Assembly: GCA_902615835.1 (NCBI GenBank)
Contig: CACMQL010000003.1
Coordinates: 1-64,000 of the forward strand
Length of the DNA stretch: 64,000 nt
DNA from: an uncultured Verrucomicrobiota bacterium
GTDB lineage: Bacteria; Verrucomicrobiota; Verrucomicrobiia; Opitutales; Seribacteraceae
Direction: 5' to 3'
Below, in pieces: positions 18,081 to 27,136 of this stretch. The position numbers and the translations under genes were made by a program. The stretch's first letter is position 1. Each line of letters opens with the position of its first letter. The notes below the pieces were generated by a model. The model saw nothing but the letters and a program-made list of their open reading frames with translations, did no database searches and was not told where the DNA came from.

Positions 18081-19178
18081 TTACCGTACCACCCGTGCTC
18101 CCCCGCCACTCATGATCTTTTCCACATCACTAAGAGTGGCCATGGATGTGTCTCCAGGAGTGGTCATGGCCAAGGCTCCATGGGCTGCACCATAATTAAC
18201 GGCCTGATCTCCGTCGTACCCCTGGAGAAAACCATAAATGAGTCCGGAAGCAAAGCTGTCGCCCCCGCCCACCCGGTCAAGTATCTCAAGCTCTGGACGG
18301 TGAGTCGCTTCGTAAAAAGTACCATTTTCCCAGCAGATGGCACCCCAATCATTGATGGTTGCCGTTTTTACGCTTCTGAGGGTCGTAGCGGTTGCCTTGA
18401 AATTAGTGAATTCGGCCACGACTTGGTTGATCATGCTCTTGAACTTGTCGACTTCGATATTGGAAATATTTTCGTCCACCCCTTCCACTTCGAAGCCCAA
18501 GCAAGCGGTAAAATCTTCCTCGTTACCAATCATTACATCCACATTCCGGGCAATGGCCCGGTTTACCTCCTGTGCTTTTTCGATGCCACCGATTGATTTC
18601 CACAAGGATGGGCGGTAATTCAGGTCATAAGAGACCACCGTGCCGTATTTCTGAGCAGCCTGGACTGCTTCGGCCGTAACTTCTGCGGAAGATTCGGAAA
18701 GGGCCGCAAAAATACCTCCCGTGTGAAACCAGCGAACCCCCTGGTTGCCGAAAATATCATCCCAATCAAAATCGCCAGGTTTCAACTGGCTTGAAGCGGT
18801 AAGTCCCCGATCAGGGACTCCCACGGCTCCGCGAATACCAAAGCCACGCTCGGTAAAATTGAGACCGTTCCTTACTTCTCTCCCAAGCCCATCATAGGGA
18901 GTCCATTTAATAAGCGAAGTATCAACCCCTCCCTGCATTATGAAATCCTCAATTAATCGGCCAATCTCATTATCCGCAAAGGCCGTGGCTACTGCAGTCG
19001 TCAGACCGAAGCATCTTCGCAGCCCACGGGCCACATTGTATTCCCCTCCCCCTTCCCAGGCCTTAAATTCTCTGGTTGTACGAATGCGACCTTCCCCCGG
19101 GTCCAGGCGAAGCATAATTTCGCCTAGGGAGATCAGGTCATATTTACATTCAGATTTTGGACGAAGGATAAGGCTCAT
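18081..19178 (-). CDS. PfkB-family sugar kinase, 2-keto-3-deoxygluconate kinase-like
   Basis: A 365-residue ribokinase/PfkB kinase. The substrate-side GGGEYNVA block is at 43-50, and the C-terminal signature DRVGGGDSFASGL (301-313) provides the anion hole and catalytic base Asp307. Overall similarity is to KdgK, which phosphorylates 2-keto-3-deoxy-D-gluconate to KDPG, the input of the Entner-Doudoroff aldolase. No aldolase or dehydratase is encoded nearby, so those steps would be elsewhere. It is three bases from the end of the upstream Ldh_2 gene and 22 bases before the SDR start, indicating an operon. Confidence 0.85.
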   Translation of the reverse strand: MSLILRPKSECKYDLISLGEIMLRLDPGEGRIRTTREFKAWEGGGEYNVARGLRRCFGLTTAVATAFADNEIGRLIEDFIMQGGVDTSLIKWTPYDGLGREVRNGLNFTERGFGIRGAVGVPDRGLTASSQLKPGDFDWDDIFGNQGVRWFHTGGIFAALSESSAEVTAEAVQAAQKYGTVVSYDLNYRPSLWKSIGGIEKAQEVNRAIARNVDVMIGNEEDFTACLGFEVEGVDENISNIEVDKFKSMINQVVAEFTNFKATATTLRSVKTATINDWGAICWENGTFYEATHRPELEILDRVGGGDSFASGLIYGFLQGYDGDQAVNYGAAHGALAMTTPGDTSMATLSDVEKIMSGGGARVVR

Positions 19179-19181
19179 AAT

Positions 19182-20288
19182 TTAGCTTTGTTTGATTTCT
19201 TTCTTAAATTGTTTCAGATTCCAGATTGGGTGTCCGCATGCATTGGCGATTTTGTTAAATCCAACGATTTCATTTTCAGAGAAAAGGAGCCCTCCGGCCT
19301 TTTTTGTGCGCTTAGCGAATGCAGCTTCGAACTGTCCAGGGATGATACACTCACTGTTTCCTCCGGCGAGGATATCTTCCAGGATGACTTTGATATTTTC
19401 CTGCTGCGTACGACCAAAGGCAAAATTTTCGGAATTGATGGCATCCGGGTGGATCACCTGAAAGTAAAAGTTTGGTGTATGTTTATCCCCGTCGTCCAAA
19501 TGATTGCTCCTTATAGTGGGTTTGGATGCCCCGATAAATCCGGCCATAATTTCATTGATCAGTGAGAGTCCGTATCCTTTGTGGGCTCCAAATGGTTTGA
19601 GGGCAGAGACTTGATCAGGATCCAGGGTTTCCTTTCCGTCCTTATCAACTGCGGCACCGGGTGGAAGTAATTCACCTTCCCGCTTTAGTTGCTGTACACG
19701 ACCCATGGCGATAACGGAAGTAGCCCAATCAATCACCACTGGAAACCCAATGGCTTTGGTGGTTGGGAATCCCCAGGAATGTGGGTTGGTTCCAAGGGTA
19801 GGCTCACTTCCCATAAAGGGGACTACTTCAGTGATGGAAGCAGTACAATTTGTATAGGCAATGTATCCTCGTTTGGCGGCATCCATTACATACCCACCGC
19901 CCCAGAGGTAGTGAAAGGCTTGGTCGACTGATACCTGACCAATTCCGTATTGATCGGCCAGTTCAATACATCGGTCCATGGCTTCGAATGCCGTGGCTTG
20001 CCCCAACTTGTACTGGCAGTCCCATACCTCGGAGGATGCAAAACGGTTTTCCTTCTTGATGATTTTGGCCGAGGGTTTGCAACCCCCAGCCTTCGAACCA
20101 AATAAGTCATCGAGGTGCAGGGCTTTCAGGGCATTGTGCGTACGAATTCCATGGGTCGTGGCATAAGCAGAGAACTTAGCGGCAGCCAGACATTCGGAAG
20201 TGTTGAAACCACGATACTCATAAGCCTTTTCAACCAGCTCGTTGTGGGTCTTGGTGGGTACGATGTAAAATTGATCTTCTTGGGACAT
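19182..20288 (-). CDS. Malate/L-lactate dehydrogenase family (Ldh_2) oxidoreductase
   Basis: A 368-residue NAD(P)-dependent oxidoreductase of the Ldh_2 (YlbC/YiaK) family, not related to classical lactate dehydrogenase. Diagnostic blocks are THGIRTHNA near residue 50, GSEPTLGTNPHSWGFPT around 160, VIDWATSVIAMG around 187 and GAHKGYGLSLI around 233 (the Lys lies near the nicotinamide). The family includes malate, ureidoglycolate, sulfolactate and 2,3-diketogulonate enzymes. In this operon an oxidoreductase acting on a 2-keto or 2-hydroxy sugar acid is most likely. The start is 8 bases downstream of the preceding dehydrogenase. Confidence 0.87.
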   Translation of the reverse strand: MSQEDQFYIVPTKTHNELVEKAYEYRGFNTSECLAAAKFSAYATTHGIRTHNALKALHLDDLFGSKAGGCKPSAKIIKKENRFASSEVWDCQYKLGQATAFEAMDRCIELADQYGIGQVSVDQAFHYLWGGGYVMDAAKRGYIAYTNCTASITEVVPFMGSEPTLGTNPHSWGFPTTKAIGFPVVIDWATSVIAMGRVQQLKREGELLPPGAAVDKDGKETLDPDQVSALKPFGAHKGYGLSLINEIMAGFIGASKPTIRSNHLDDGDKHTPNFYFQVIHPDAINSENFAFGRTQQENIKVILEDILAGGNSECIIPGQFEAAFAKRTKKAGGLLFSENEIVGFNKIANACGHPIWNLKQFKKEIKQS

Positions 20289-20296
20289 TTTCTGTC

Positions 20297-21271
20297 TTAG
20301 CGATGGGATATCAGGGGAACATCGTTGGCCTGGGCCAAGGGTTTTTTCCCTTCCAGTGCTAAAATTAGATTTTTGGCAGCCATGGTTGCCTGTCTTTCCA
20401 CTGATTCGTAGGTTCTTGAACCAATATGCGGAGTTATCACCGTATTGGGTGCCTTGAGTAAGGGATGGTCCACAGGGGGAGGTTCAACATTGAGCACATC
20501 GGTGCCGTACCCACCCACCGATCCTGCATGAAGGGCATCCACCATATCGTTTGTATTCACAATCTCTCCCCTCGCACAATTAAGGACAACCACACCTTTT
20601 TTCATTTTGGCGATGCTTGACTGATTAATCATGTTCCGTGTCTCATTTGAAAGGTTGGTATGCAGGCTGACAATGTCGGCCTGAATCATGGCCGCTTCGG
20701 CGGACTCAGATCTCGCAATTTCATATTTTTGAGCAAATTCATTGTCCCAATACAGATCAAACCCCACCAGTTTCATCCCAAATGCATGGGCTCGGACGGC
20801 CACTTCCTTCCCTATCCTGCCCAGACCGATGATTGCCAAGGTTTTTCCCATGATTTCATTACCTGTAATCCGTACCCATTCACCACTGGCCACATGATTG
20901 GCTTCCGTGACGATTTTCCTAAAAAGAGCAAGCAGAAGAGCAAAAGTATGTTCCGCCACCGTGGTATGATTGACACCCGGGCAAAAAGTGAGGGGAATGC
21001 CCTTTTGAGCGACATAATCGGTATCGATTTTATCAAGACCGATCCCGTATTTTGAAATAACTTTTAATTTTGGTAAGGATTTATCGATGACTGCCCGGGT
21101 GATATCATCATCGCCGCAAAGAAAAGCATCGATATCGCCCACAAGCTCCAGCATCCTTTTTTCCGTAAGAGGACCACGTTCGCAAATGAGATCGAAGGCT
21201 GCATCTTTCAGTAACTGGTGGTGGGGTCCCGGGGTATCCTGGAAGGAAGTGGTGGTAAGAAGAACATTCAT
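20297..21271 (-). CDS. D-isomer-specific 2-hydroxyacid dehydrogenase
   Basis: About 324 residues from the ATG at 21271; the 16 codons before it have no relatives in the family. The Rossmann motif GLGRIG is at 149-154 and the catalytic triad is Arg234 (NCARGE), Glu263 (VEPPP) and His282 (TPHIGS). It resembles phosphoglycerate dehydrogenase-like and 2-ketogluconate or glyoxylate reductase enzymes without an ACT domain. In this operon it probably interconverts a 2-keto and a 2-hydroxy sugar acid. It is the first gene of the minus-strand operon, divergent from the Gfo/Idh gene across 74 bases. Confidence 0.87.
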   Translation of the reverse strand: MNVLLTTTSFQDTPGPHHQLLKDAAFDLICERGPLTEKRMLELVGDIDAFLCGDDDITRAVIDKSLPKLKVISKYGIGLDKIDTDYVAQKGIPLTFCPGVNHTTVAEHTFALLLALFRKIVTEANHVASGEWVRITGNEIMGKTLAIIGLGRIGKEVAVRAHAFGMKLVGFDLYWDNEFAQKYEIARSESAEAAMIQADIVSLHTNLSNETRNMINQSSIAKMKKGVVVLNCARGEIVNTNDMVDALHAGSVGGYGTDVLNVEPPPVDHPLLKAPNTVITPHIGSRTYESVERQATMAAKNLILALEGKKPLAQANDVPLISHR

Positions 21272-21302
21272 GGTTGGCAAATGGGCAATATGCTTTACAT
21301 GA

Positions 21303-21314
21303 GTTAAGCTCAAC
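21303..21314. promoter_or_regulatory. Candidate LacI-type operator in divergent promoter region
   Basis: GTTAAGCTCAAC is a near-perfect palindrome (10 of 12 positions symmetrical) around a central GC. It lies in the 74-base gap between the divergent dehydrogenase and Gfo/Idh genes, where a site for the operon's LacI regulator would be expected. The binding partner is inferred from position only. Confidence 0.4.
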
Positions 21315-21345
21315 GTCAATTTACAACCACTATGGTTCTATCTAG

Positions 21346-22410
21346 ATGACGGGAAATAAGTACAGAGTTGGAATTATTGGGGCGGGTGTGATCGCTGATT
21401 TCCATGCACAGGCTTTGCAGGCAATGGAGAATACAGAACTTGTGGCCGTTTATGCCCGCAATCAGGAGAAAGCTGAATTGTTTGCACAAAAGTACAGTTG
21501 TTTGGCCTACTCGGATCTGAATGAATTTATCAAGCACGAAGGCCTGGATGTGGTTACGATCGGTTCAGTAAGTGGTGTTCATCTTGATCATGTTTCTTTA
21601 GCCGCCCGAGCGGGTAAACATATAATTTGTGAAAAACCCCTCGAAATTACTCCGCAACGAGTGGATGAAATGATCAAAATTTGTGATGAAGCAGGCGTGA
21701 TGCTTTCAGGAATCTTTCCCCGCAGGTTTAATGATTCCACCCATATTTTTAAGCAAGCTTTGGCTGCTGGAAGGCTTGGGAAAGTAGTGCTTTGCGATAC
21801 TGCAATTAAATGGTGGAGGACCCAGGAATATTACGAAAGCGGGGCATGGCGTGGAACCTGGGACTTGGACGGCGGAGGTGCCCTGATGAACCAGTCCATT
21901 CATACGATCGATCTGATGCTTTATCTGATGGGGGATGTTCAATCGGTTTCTGCTTCCGGTGGTCTGGAAGCACACAGTGGGATTGAGGTGGAAGATGTGG
22001 CTGTGGCCATCATTGAATTTAAGTCCGGAGCAAGAGGAGTGATACAGGCATCAACCGCCTGCTATTCAAATACGGGACTGCCCGCTTCCATTCATATCTG
22101 TGGAGATCAGGGTTCAATTAGGATGGTGGACGATAAATTTAATATCTGGGATCTGAAGCACCCACTAGCGGGTGATGATGAGATCTTACAAAACCATGGT
22201 TTGCAATCCTCCCACTCTGGAGCTGGTGCTGCCGATCCCAAGGCAATTGATTTCCAATGGCATCAACGAAATTTCGAAAATGCATTGCTTGCCTTGGATA
22301 AAAATGAAACGCCTGCCGTCGACGGAAAGGAAGGCCGTCGGGCGGTCGAGCTAATCTGTGCGATTTATGAATCTATCAAAAACCATGGAGACAAGATAAC
22401 TTTAAAGTAA
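21346..22410 (+). CDS. Gfo/Idh/MocA family sugar oxidoreductase
   Basis: A 354-residue NAD(P)-dependent oxidoreductase. The dinucleotide loop is GAGVIA at 12-17, the EKP motif at 96-98 provides the catalytic lysine, and the GGGALMNQSIHTIDL block (176-190) carries the active-site His186. It has no Tat signal, so it is cytoplasmic. Members oxidise or reduce ring hydroxyls of sugars, inositols or glycosides. It is the first gene of a plus-strand unit with the TIM-barrel protein 12 bases downstream, a frequent pairing in 3-keto-sugar and inositol-type pathways. Confidence 0.9.
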   Translation: MTGNKYRVGIIGAGVIADFHAQALQAMENTELVAVYARNQEKAELFAQKYSCLAYSDLNEFIKHEGLDVVTIGSVSGVHLDHVSLAARAGKHIICEKPLEITPQRVDEMIKICDEAGVMLSGIFPRRFNDSTHIFKQALAAGRLGKVVLCDTAIKWWRTQEYYESGAWRGTWDLDGGGALMNQSIHTIDLMLYLMGDVQSVSASGGLEAHSGIEVEDVAVAIIEFKSGARGVIQASTACYSNTGLPASIHICGDQGSIRMVDDKFNIWDLKHPLAGDDEILQNHGLQSSHSGAGAADPKAIDFQWHQRNFENALLALDKNETPAVDGKEGRRAVELICAIYESIKNHGDKITLK

Positions 22411-22422
22411 AAAGAGTAAATT

Positions 22423-23313
22423 ATGTACCTTACCGGAATAGCAGACGAAGCTTCGCAGAATATAATCGAACAAATTTCGACCACAAGAGAATTGGGCTGG
22501 AATGCGATCGAGTCCCGTTTTGTAAATGGAAAAAACATTCATGATATCAGTGATCATGAGTTTGATCAGGTGGTGGAGGCATTGGAGGGTTCAGGGATAT
22601 ACATCAATGCATTCGGCTCCGCGATCGGGAACTGGGGTAAGGATGTTCGGGACGATTTTTCCATCACCGAAGCGGAAATAAGCCGGGCTATTCCTCGTAT
22701 GAAAATTCTGGGTGCGAAGTTCGTTCGCATTATGAGTTACAAGGTTCTGGACCAGGAGGATCAGTTGGTGGATGAAAGGATTCGAAGGCTCAGATTGATT
22801 GTTGAGGCTTTTTCAAACGAGGGGATTACTGCGGTTCATGAAAATTGCATGAATTACGGAGGGATGAGTTGGCGTCATACCTTGGATTTAGTGGAAGCCA
22901 TACCCGGAATGAAATTGGTTTTCGATACCGCGAACCCTGCCTTTAATCGTGACCGAAGTAAACCGGGCGAACCATGGCAGAACCCTATTGAGTTTTATAA
23001 AAAGGTAAGAGAGCATATTGTCTATGTTCACATCAAGGACTGTTTGAGTCCCTCCCCCGAGAACGAGAATAAGGAGATTTATACCTATCCGGGCGAAGGC
23101 CATGGTTGCGTACGGGAGATCTTGCAGGATTTAAAAGACAATGGATACGAAGGAGGGATATCGATTGAACCGCACCTGGCTGCAGTGTTTCATGATACGG
23201 ATTCCAAGAATCAAACGGATGAGGATCCCAGGGATATATATATTCGGTACGGTCGAGAGTTGATGAATATTTTGGAATCCATTGGGTTTGAGCCTACACC
23301 CTACAACCCCTAA
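22423..23313 (+). CDS. Sugar phosphate isomerase/epimerase family (xylose-isomerase-like TIM barrel)
   Basis: A 296-residue AP-endonuclease-2/xylose-isomerase-like TIM barrel. Metal ligands expected for the family are visible: Glu140 (VHEN), Asp168 (VFDTANP), His203 (VHIKD) and Glu249 (SIEPH). Family members epimerise, isomerise or, in 3-keto-glycoside pathways, eliminate at the position next to the keto group. It follows the Gfo/Idh gene by 12 bases, so it probably acts on that enzyme's product. The reaction itself cannot be read from the sequence. Confidence 0.88.
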   Translation: MYLTGIADEASQNIIEQISTTRELGWNAIESRFVNGKNIHDISDHEFDQVVEALEGSGIYINAFGSAIGNWGKDVRDDFSITEAEISRAIPRMKILGAKFVRIMSYKVLDQEDQLVDERIRRLRLIVEAFSNEGITAVHENCMNYGGMSWRHTLDLVEAIPGMKLVFDTANPAFNRDRSKPGEPWQNPIEFYKKVREHIVYVHIKDCLSPSPENENKEIYTYPGEGHGCVREILQDLKDNGYEGGISIEPHLAAVFHDTDSKNQTDEDPRDIYIRYGRELMNILESIGFEPTPYNP

Positions 23314-23353
23314 TTAATTCGACTTATTTTATTTTACGATTAAACCTAGTTCT

Positions 23354-23665
23354 ATGGCTAAAGTAACTTATATCACTCCAAGTGGAAACGAAGTCGTCGT
23401 CGAAGATGCAATCGGAAATATCATGGAGATTGCCCGTGAATACGATGTTGAGGGCATTGAAGGTGCATGTAGCGGTTGCTGTTCCTGTGCAACCTGTCAT
23501 GTTCGGGTAAAACCTGAGTGGCTGGACAAGACCGGCAGAGCTACGGAAGCTGAGCAGGACTTGATTGATCTTGAGAGTGACACCGACGAGCGTAGTCGTC
23601 TCAGTTGCCAAATCGAAATGACCGACGACTTGGACGGATTGGTAGTCGAGGTGGCACCCTTTTAA
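23354..23665 (+). CDS. [2Fe-2S] ferredoxin, adrenodoxin/ISC type
   Basis: A 103-residue plant/vertebrate-type ferredoxin of the adrenodoxin branch. The cluster ligands are Cys39, Cys45 and Cys48 (pattern C-x5-C-x2-C) and Cys85 (RLSCQI), with the conserved CATCHV sequence. Two extra cysteines (42 and 43) lie inside the loop, which is unusual. It should carry single electrons for an oxygenase, FeS assembly or a reductase. It lies 40 bases after the TIM-barrel gene and ends 29 bases from the convergent next gene; no reductase partner is adjacent. Confidence 0.92.
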   Translation: MAKVTYITPSGNEVVVEDAIGNIMEIAREYDVEGIEGACSGCCSCATCHVRVKPEWLDKTGRATEAEQDLIDLESDTDERSRLSCQIEMTDDLDGLVVEVAPF

Positions 23666-23694
23666 TTACTGGATATAATTGCCTTAATAATCTT

Positions 23695-24531
23695 TTATAA
23701 CCCCAGCAATTGATCCATAAGTTTGACGGTATTTTCAAGCCCACCGTCATTTCCCTCACGGGTTGCCCAACCGGCAAATTCTGTTTTTTCAAGTTCTTGA
23801 CGGACCTTTCTCCAATCCACATCCCCCTGCCCAAGGGGGCAAAATCCATTTTTTGAACCCCAGTCCTTAACATCTAGTTTGAGAGTACGCTTCCCGAGAA
23901 TACGAATCCACTCGTGACTGGGAGCAAACTTTTGCATATTCCCAATGTCGAAGTATGCCTGAACCCAAGGACTTTCAATTTCATCAATGTAATCGCGAAA
24001 CTGCTCAGGTTGGTAACAAAATCCGTTCCATACCGTTTCGATAAGAATATGAACCCGGAGTTCCTCGGCCAAGGGAATGAGTTTTCGGATTTGCCTGATT
24101 GAGCGGTCCCAGAGGTCCTGATGAGTTTCCTGATCGCCTTTTACGCGACCAGGAACAAGAAGCACGGAGGTCCCTCCAACTCCTTTTGATTCTTTCATGG
24201 CCTGTGCCAACCCCAATCTGCTTTCCCTCCTTACTTGGGGATCGGGGTCGGATAATCTGACTTTCCAGTGCTTGTTATATACCACTCCGTGCATGGGTAG
24301 ATTCATTTCTTGGCAGACTTTTTTCATCTCATGAACCTGTAAACCAGGGGCCGACCCCTCGATTCCATCAAAGCCCAGGCCTACAATCTTGTTCATGAGG
24401 ATTTCATCCGGCTTTTTCCCAAACTTAACTGCTTTTTTGATGCGACCATTAAAAGATAACTCTTCTGCGAAGAGCATATCACTAGACAATGCCAAGCTGG
24501 AACTACAGGCTAAGAAATTTCGACGATTCAT
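23695..24531 (-). CDS. Exported sugar phosphate isomerase/epimerase-like TIM barrel (Tat signal)
   Basis: A 278-residue xylose-isomerase-like TIM barrel. It begins MNRRNFL, a twin-arginine signal, so unlike the 22.4 kb paralogue it is probably exported. The family blocks GFDGIEG, IETVWNGF and YFDIGN (metal ligands Glu and Asp) and LDVKDWG are present. Exported members of this family are common in Planctomycetes and Verrucomicrobia, usually beside DUF1080 or oxidoreductase genes, as here: it is divergent from a DUF1080 gene across 144 bases. The exact reaction is unknown. Confidence 0.85.
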   Translation of the reverse strand: MNRRNFLACSSSLALSSDMLFAEELSFNGRIKKAVKFGKKPDEILMNKIVGLGFDGIEGSAPGLQVHEMKKVCQEMNLPMHGVVYNKHWKVRLSDPDPQVRRESRLGLAQAMKESKGVGGTSVLLVPGRVKGDQETHQDLWDRSIRQIRKLIPLAEELRVHILIETVWNGFCYQPEQFRDYIDEIESPWVQAYFDIGNMQKFAPSHEWIRILGKRTLKLDVKDWGSKNGFCPLGQGDVDWRKVRQELEKTEFAGWATREGNDGGLENTVKLMDQLLGL

Positions 24532-24675
24532 CCACTCACTTCATTTCGATTAAAAAAACGATGTTCATTTTAAACCCTTTAAATTTCTACGCTACAAAAT
24601 TAAATATGAATACAAAATGAAGTTGTGAGAAGTAAAATTTATGGACATTCCTAATTCAACAATCTTTTCCCAATT

Positions 24676-25308
24676 ATGAAATACAATTTTATTATAGTTA
24701 TAGCAATGCTCTGTTCAGTCCATGGAAAATCAGGGAATGCAATTGATTTATTTCCATCTGATAATTTTTCGCGATGGACTAAAGTTAACGGAAAGCCAGT
24801 CGGATCAGGCTGGATGATTAAGGATGGTGTAATCCATCGTAAAAGTCTAAGCGGTGATATTATTACCAAGGAAAAATTCAAAGATTTTGAATTAACTTTT
24901 GAATGGAAAATTTCGGAAGCTGGGAATAGTGGAATTAAATACCGAACACGCGGAAGTCTTGGTCTGGAATATCAGGTATTGGATGATCAAAAGCACCGGG
25001 ATAATAAAAACCCCACCCATCGGGCAGGATCTCTCTACGAATTGGTTGCCGCACCCGACTCAAAATCTCTGAATCCAGTGGGTGAATGGAATAGCGGAAA
25101 AATTATCGCCATGGGTGACCAGATCGAGCATTGGCTAAACGGAGAGAAAGTGGTTGAAATTCTCTGGGGAACGAATGACTGGAAAGAGCGTTTTCAAAAA
25201 AGTAAATATCGTAGAAATGAAGGCTTTGGCAGCTGGAAAGGGCCCATTCTTTTGCAAGATCACATGGATCCCGTTTGGTATAGAAATTTGAAGATTACAA
25301 GACTCTAG
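24676..25308 (+). CDS. DUF1080 / 3-keto-disaccharide hydrolase family secreted protein
   Basis: A 210-residue protein with a signal peptide (residues 1-17 or so) and one DUF1080 domain, a concanavalin-like jelly roll. Typical blocks are WMIKDGVIHRKS, KFKDFELTFEWKIS, NSGIKYRTRG, YQVLDD and NGEKVVEILW. Characterised relatives hydrolyse or hydrate 3-keto-glucosides produced by Gfo/Idh oxidoreductases. The nearby Gfo/Idh, TIM-barrel and second (tandem) DUF1080 protein at 39.1 kb fit such a route. The 3' end is 46 bases from the convergent glycosidase. Confidence 0.85.
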   Translation: MKYNFIIVIAMLCSVHGKSGNAIDLFPSDNFSRWTKVNGKPVGSGWMIKDGVIHRKSLSGDIITKEKFKDFELTFEWKISEAGNSGIKYRTRGSLGLEYQVLDDQKHRDNKNPTHRAGSLYELVAAPDSKSLNPVGEWNSGKIIAMGDQIEHWLNGEKVVEILWGTNDWKERFQKSKYRRNEGFGSWKGPILLQDHMDPVWYRNLKITRL

Positions 25309-25354
25309 CCACGATATATGGGGAGCTTCTGCAGAGTGCTTTGATTACGGATAA

Positions 25355-27078
25355 TTATTTAGCTCTGGTAAATTTAATTGTCGTAAACTTGCGAATCTTT
25401 CCAATTCTAACTTTCAATATATTGTCTCTGACCACTTGATTTCGACTACCTCCACTGGACACATTCTCGTCCTTACCTGTAGCATTATTGATATCTTTGG
25501 TTACGGTGCTTACATGATATCTTGATCCATTTTGAAAACCTTCTCCACGGAAATCAATTTTAGAAAATTCATTGTTGTAATATTTACCATTCTGGATGGT
25601 TGATGGAATTGATACCTCGAGCGATCCCGTACCTGCTGCACCGCTCGCATAGACCAGAACAGTGAAGGATTGCTTGTTTCGATTATAAGATGAAATCTTA
25701 TACTGTTCATTACCGGTCAGTCCGTTTCCGTTGGTGGTGATGTCATTTCCCCGTTCACCGGCCATGGCGTGACGGACCACTTCATCTGAACCTCCTGCAA
25801 TTTGGGCATACCATCTCCAAATATAGTAGTGTAAATGATTTGGGTCACCCGGGTTGATGTAATTTTTTTTGGTAAAGCGAAGCCCGCTTTCAGGAACTTC
25901 GTGGGGTTTGAGTTTCTCCTCCGGTCCATGAATACCTAGTTTGCGGATCACTACATCGGGACCACCCTCATTTGCAGGAATAACCCATTCGGGTTTCAGT
26001 TTCTTGATCTGGCCACTGTAATCAACCCGTTTGGTTAGACCCATGGACCAACGACTGGAGTTGTCACACCAAGGTAAGTTCACCGTGTTCAGTCCGCGCT
26101 CCAAAACTTTACCAAAGATGGTTATCGTTTTGTCAAATGCATCCCTCTCATCTTTTTTTCCATCCGCATTCACATCATGATTATTATCTGAAGCGTCCCA
26201 GCAAATCCAGGATTCCGAAGATAAGATTTTTTTGGAACGATAGTTTGCTGCATCCAATTTCTCTCGAGCCAAATCGTATTGTTTCCAGCAATTAGGAATA
26301 AGCTGGCCGTCCATCATTCCGTATCCATTGAAATGATCCGAGATATTGAGATTAAGAGCATCTATTTGTGACATTAATTCTTTATCAGCTACCAATTGAT
26401 CATAGTAATCATCCACGGCAACTGCACCTACTCCATTTAGTCCTGCCCGAGCTCCGCATGGCTGACATGGTGAAGTTCCCGAGGTTGATACGATTACATG
26501 CTTGCTTGGTTCTCCTTCATATACCCTGCGAATGGCCTTGGCTCCGTTTGTAAAGATTTCTTCCTTGATGAAGTTCATGTCAGCACCGTTCATCATTCCC
26601 TGCAGGTTGACTTCATGATAAAGTTGGTAAGCACCAACTCGCCTTTTAAAGTGTTGAGCGATCCGCGTAACGAATTTCGGGTATTCCCCCGTCCTCGGTT
26701 TCCATGCCCCCCCTTCCCCGTTTTCGGAGGCCCACGCCGGACAATGCCACATCACAAGCTCTACCTGAACTCCTCGCTCTGCACACAGATTTATCGCATG
26801 GTCGATCGCATGTAAGTAACCGGACATATTATTTTTGTAGTCCGTATTACCTGGATTGGGTTCCGCAGCATTCCAGTTAACCCAAAATTGTGCATAGCTG
26901 CTGTGTTTTTAATGAGCGGACGGTTGGCATCATAGATTTCACAATTCTTGAGACCAAATGGTTGCCAACGAACGCCAACCTGCACATGTTCGGTGGTCCA
27001 TTGGTATGACTGTTCCCCAAATATGTTATGGGCGAATCCTAGAAGAATCGAACAAATGAGAGTTGGGAGTTTATGCAT
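25355..27078 (-). pseudogene. Frameshifted secreted glycoside hydrolase (TIM-barrel, clan GH-A-like)
   Basis: Two minus-strand frames form one protein. The first (27078 down to about 26910) codes for a signal peptide and the start of the domain; the second (about 26910 to 25355) gives SYAQFWVNWNAAEP, then VELVMWHCPAWASENG, YQLYHEVN (possible acid/base Glu) and SSESWICWD (possible nucleophile Glu). One extra A in the A5 run (T5 at 26906-26910 on the plus strand) would join the frames. A Ca-binding-type loop DVNADGKKDERD follows SSESWICWD, and a beta-sandwich ends the protein. Substrate and GH family are not assigned. The frameshift could be real or a sequencing error. Confidence 0.72.
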
Positions 27079-27136
27079 AAACTTACTTGGGTTTATGGTG
27101 GGAGATGTGAGTTGAGAAATATCTAAAGGGACGATC

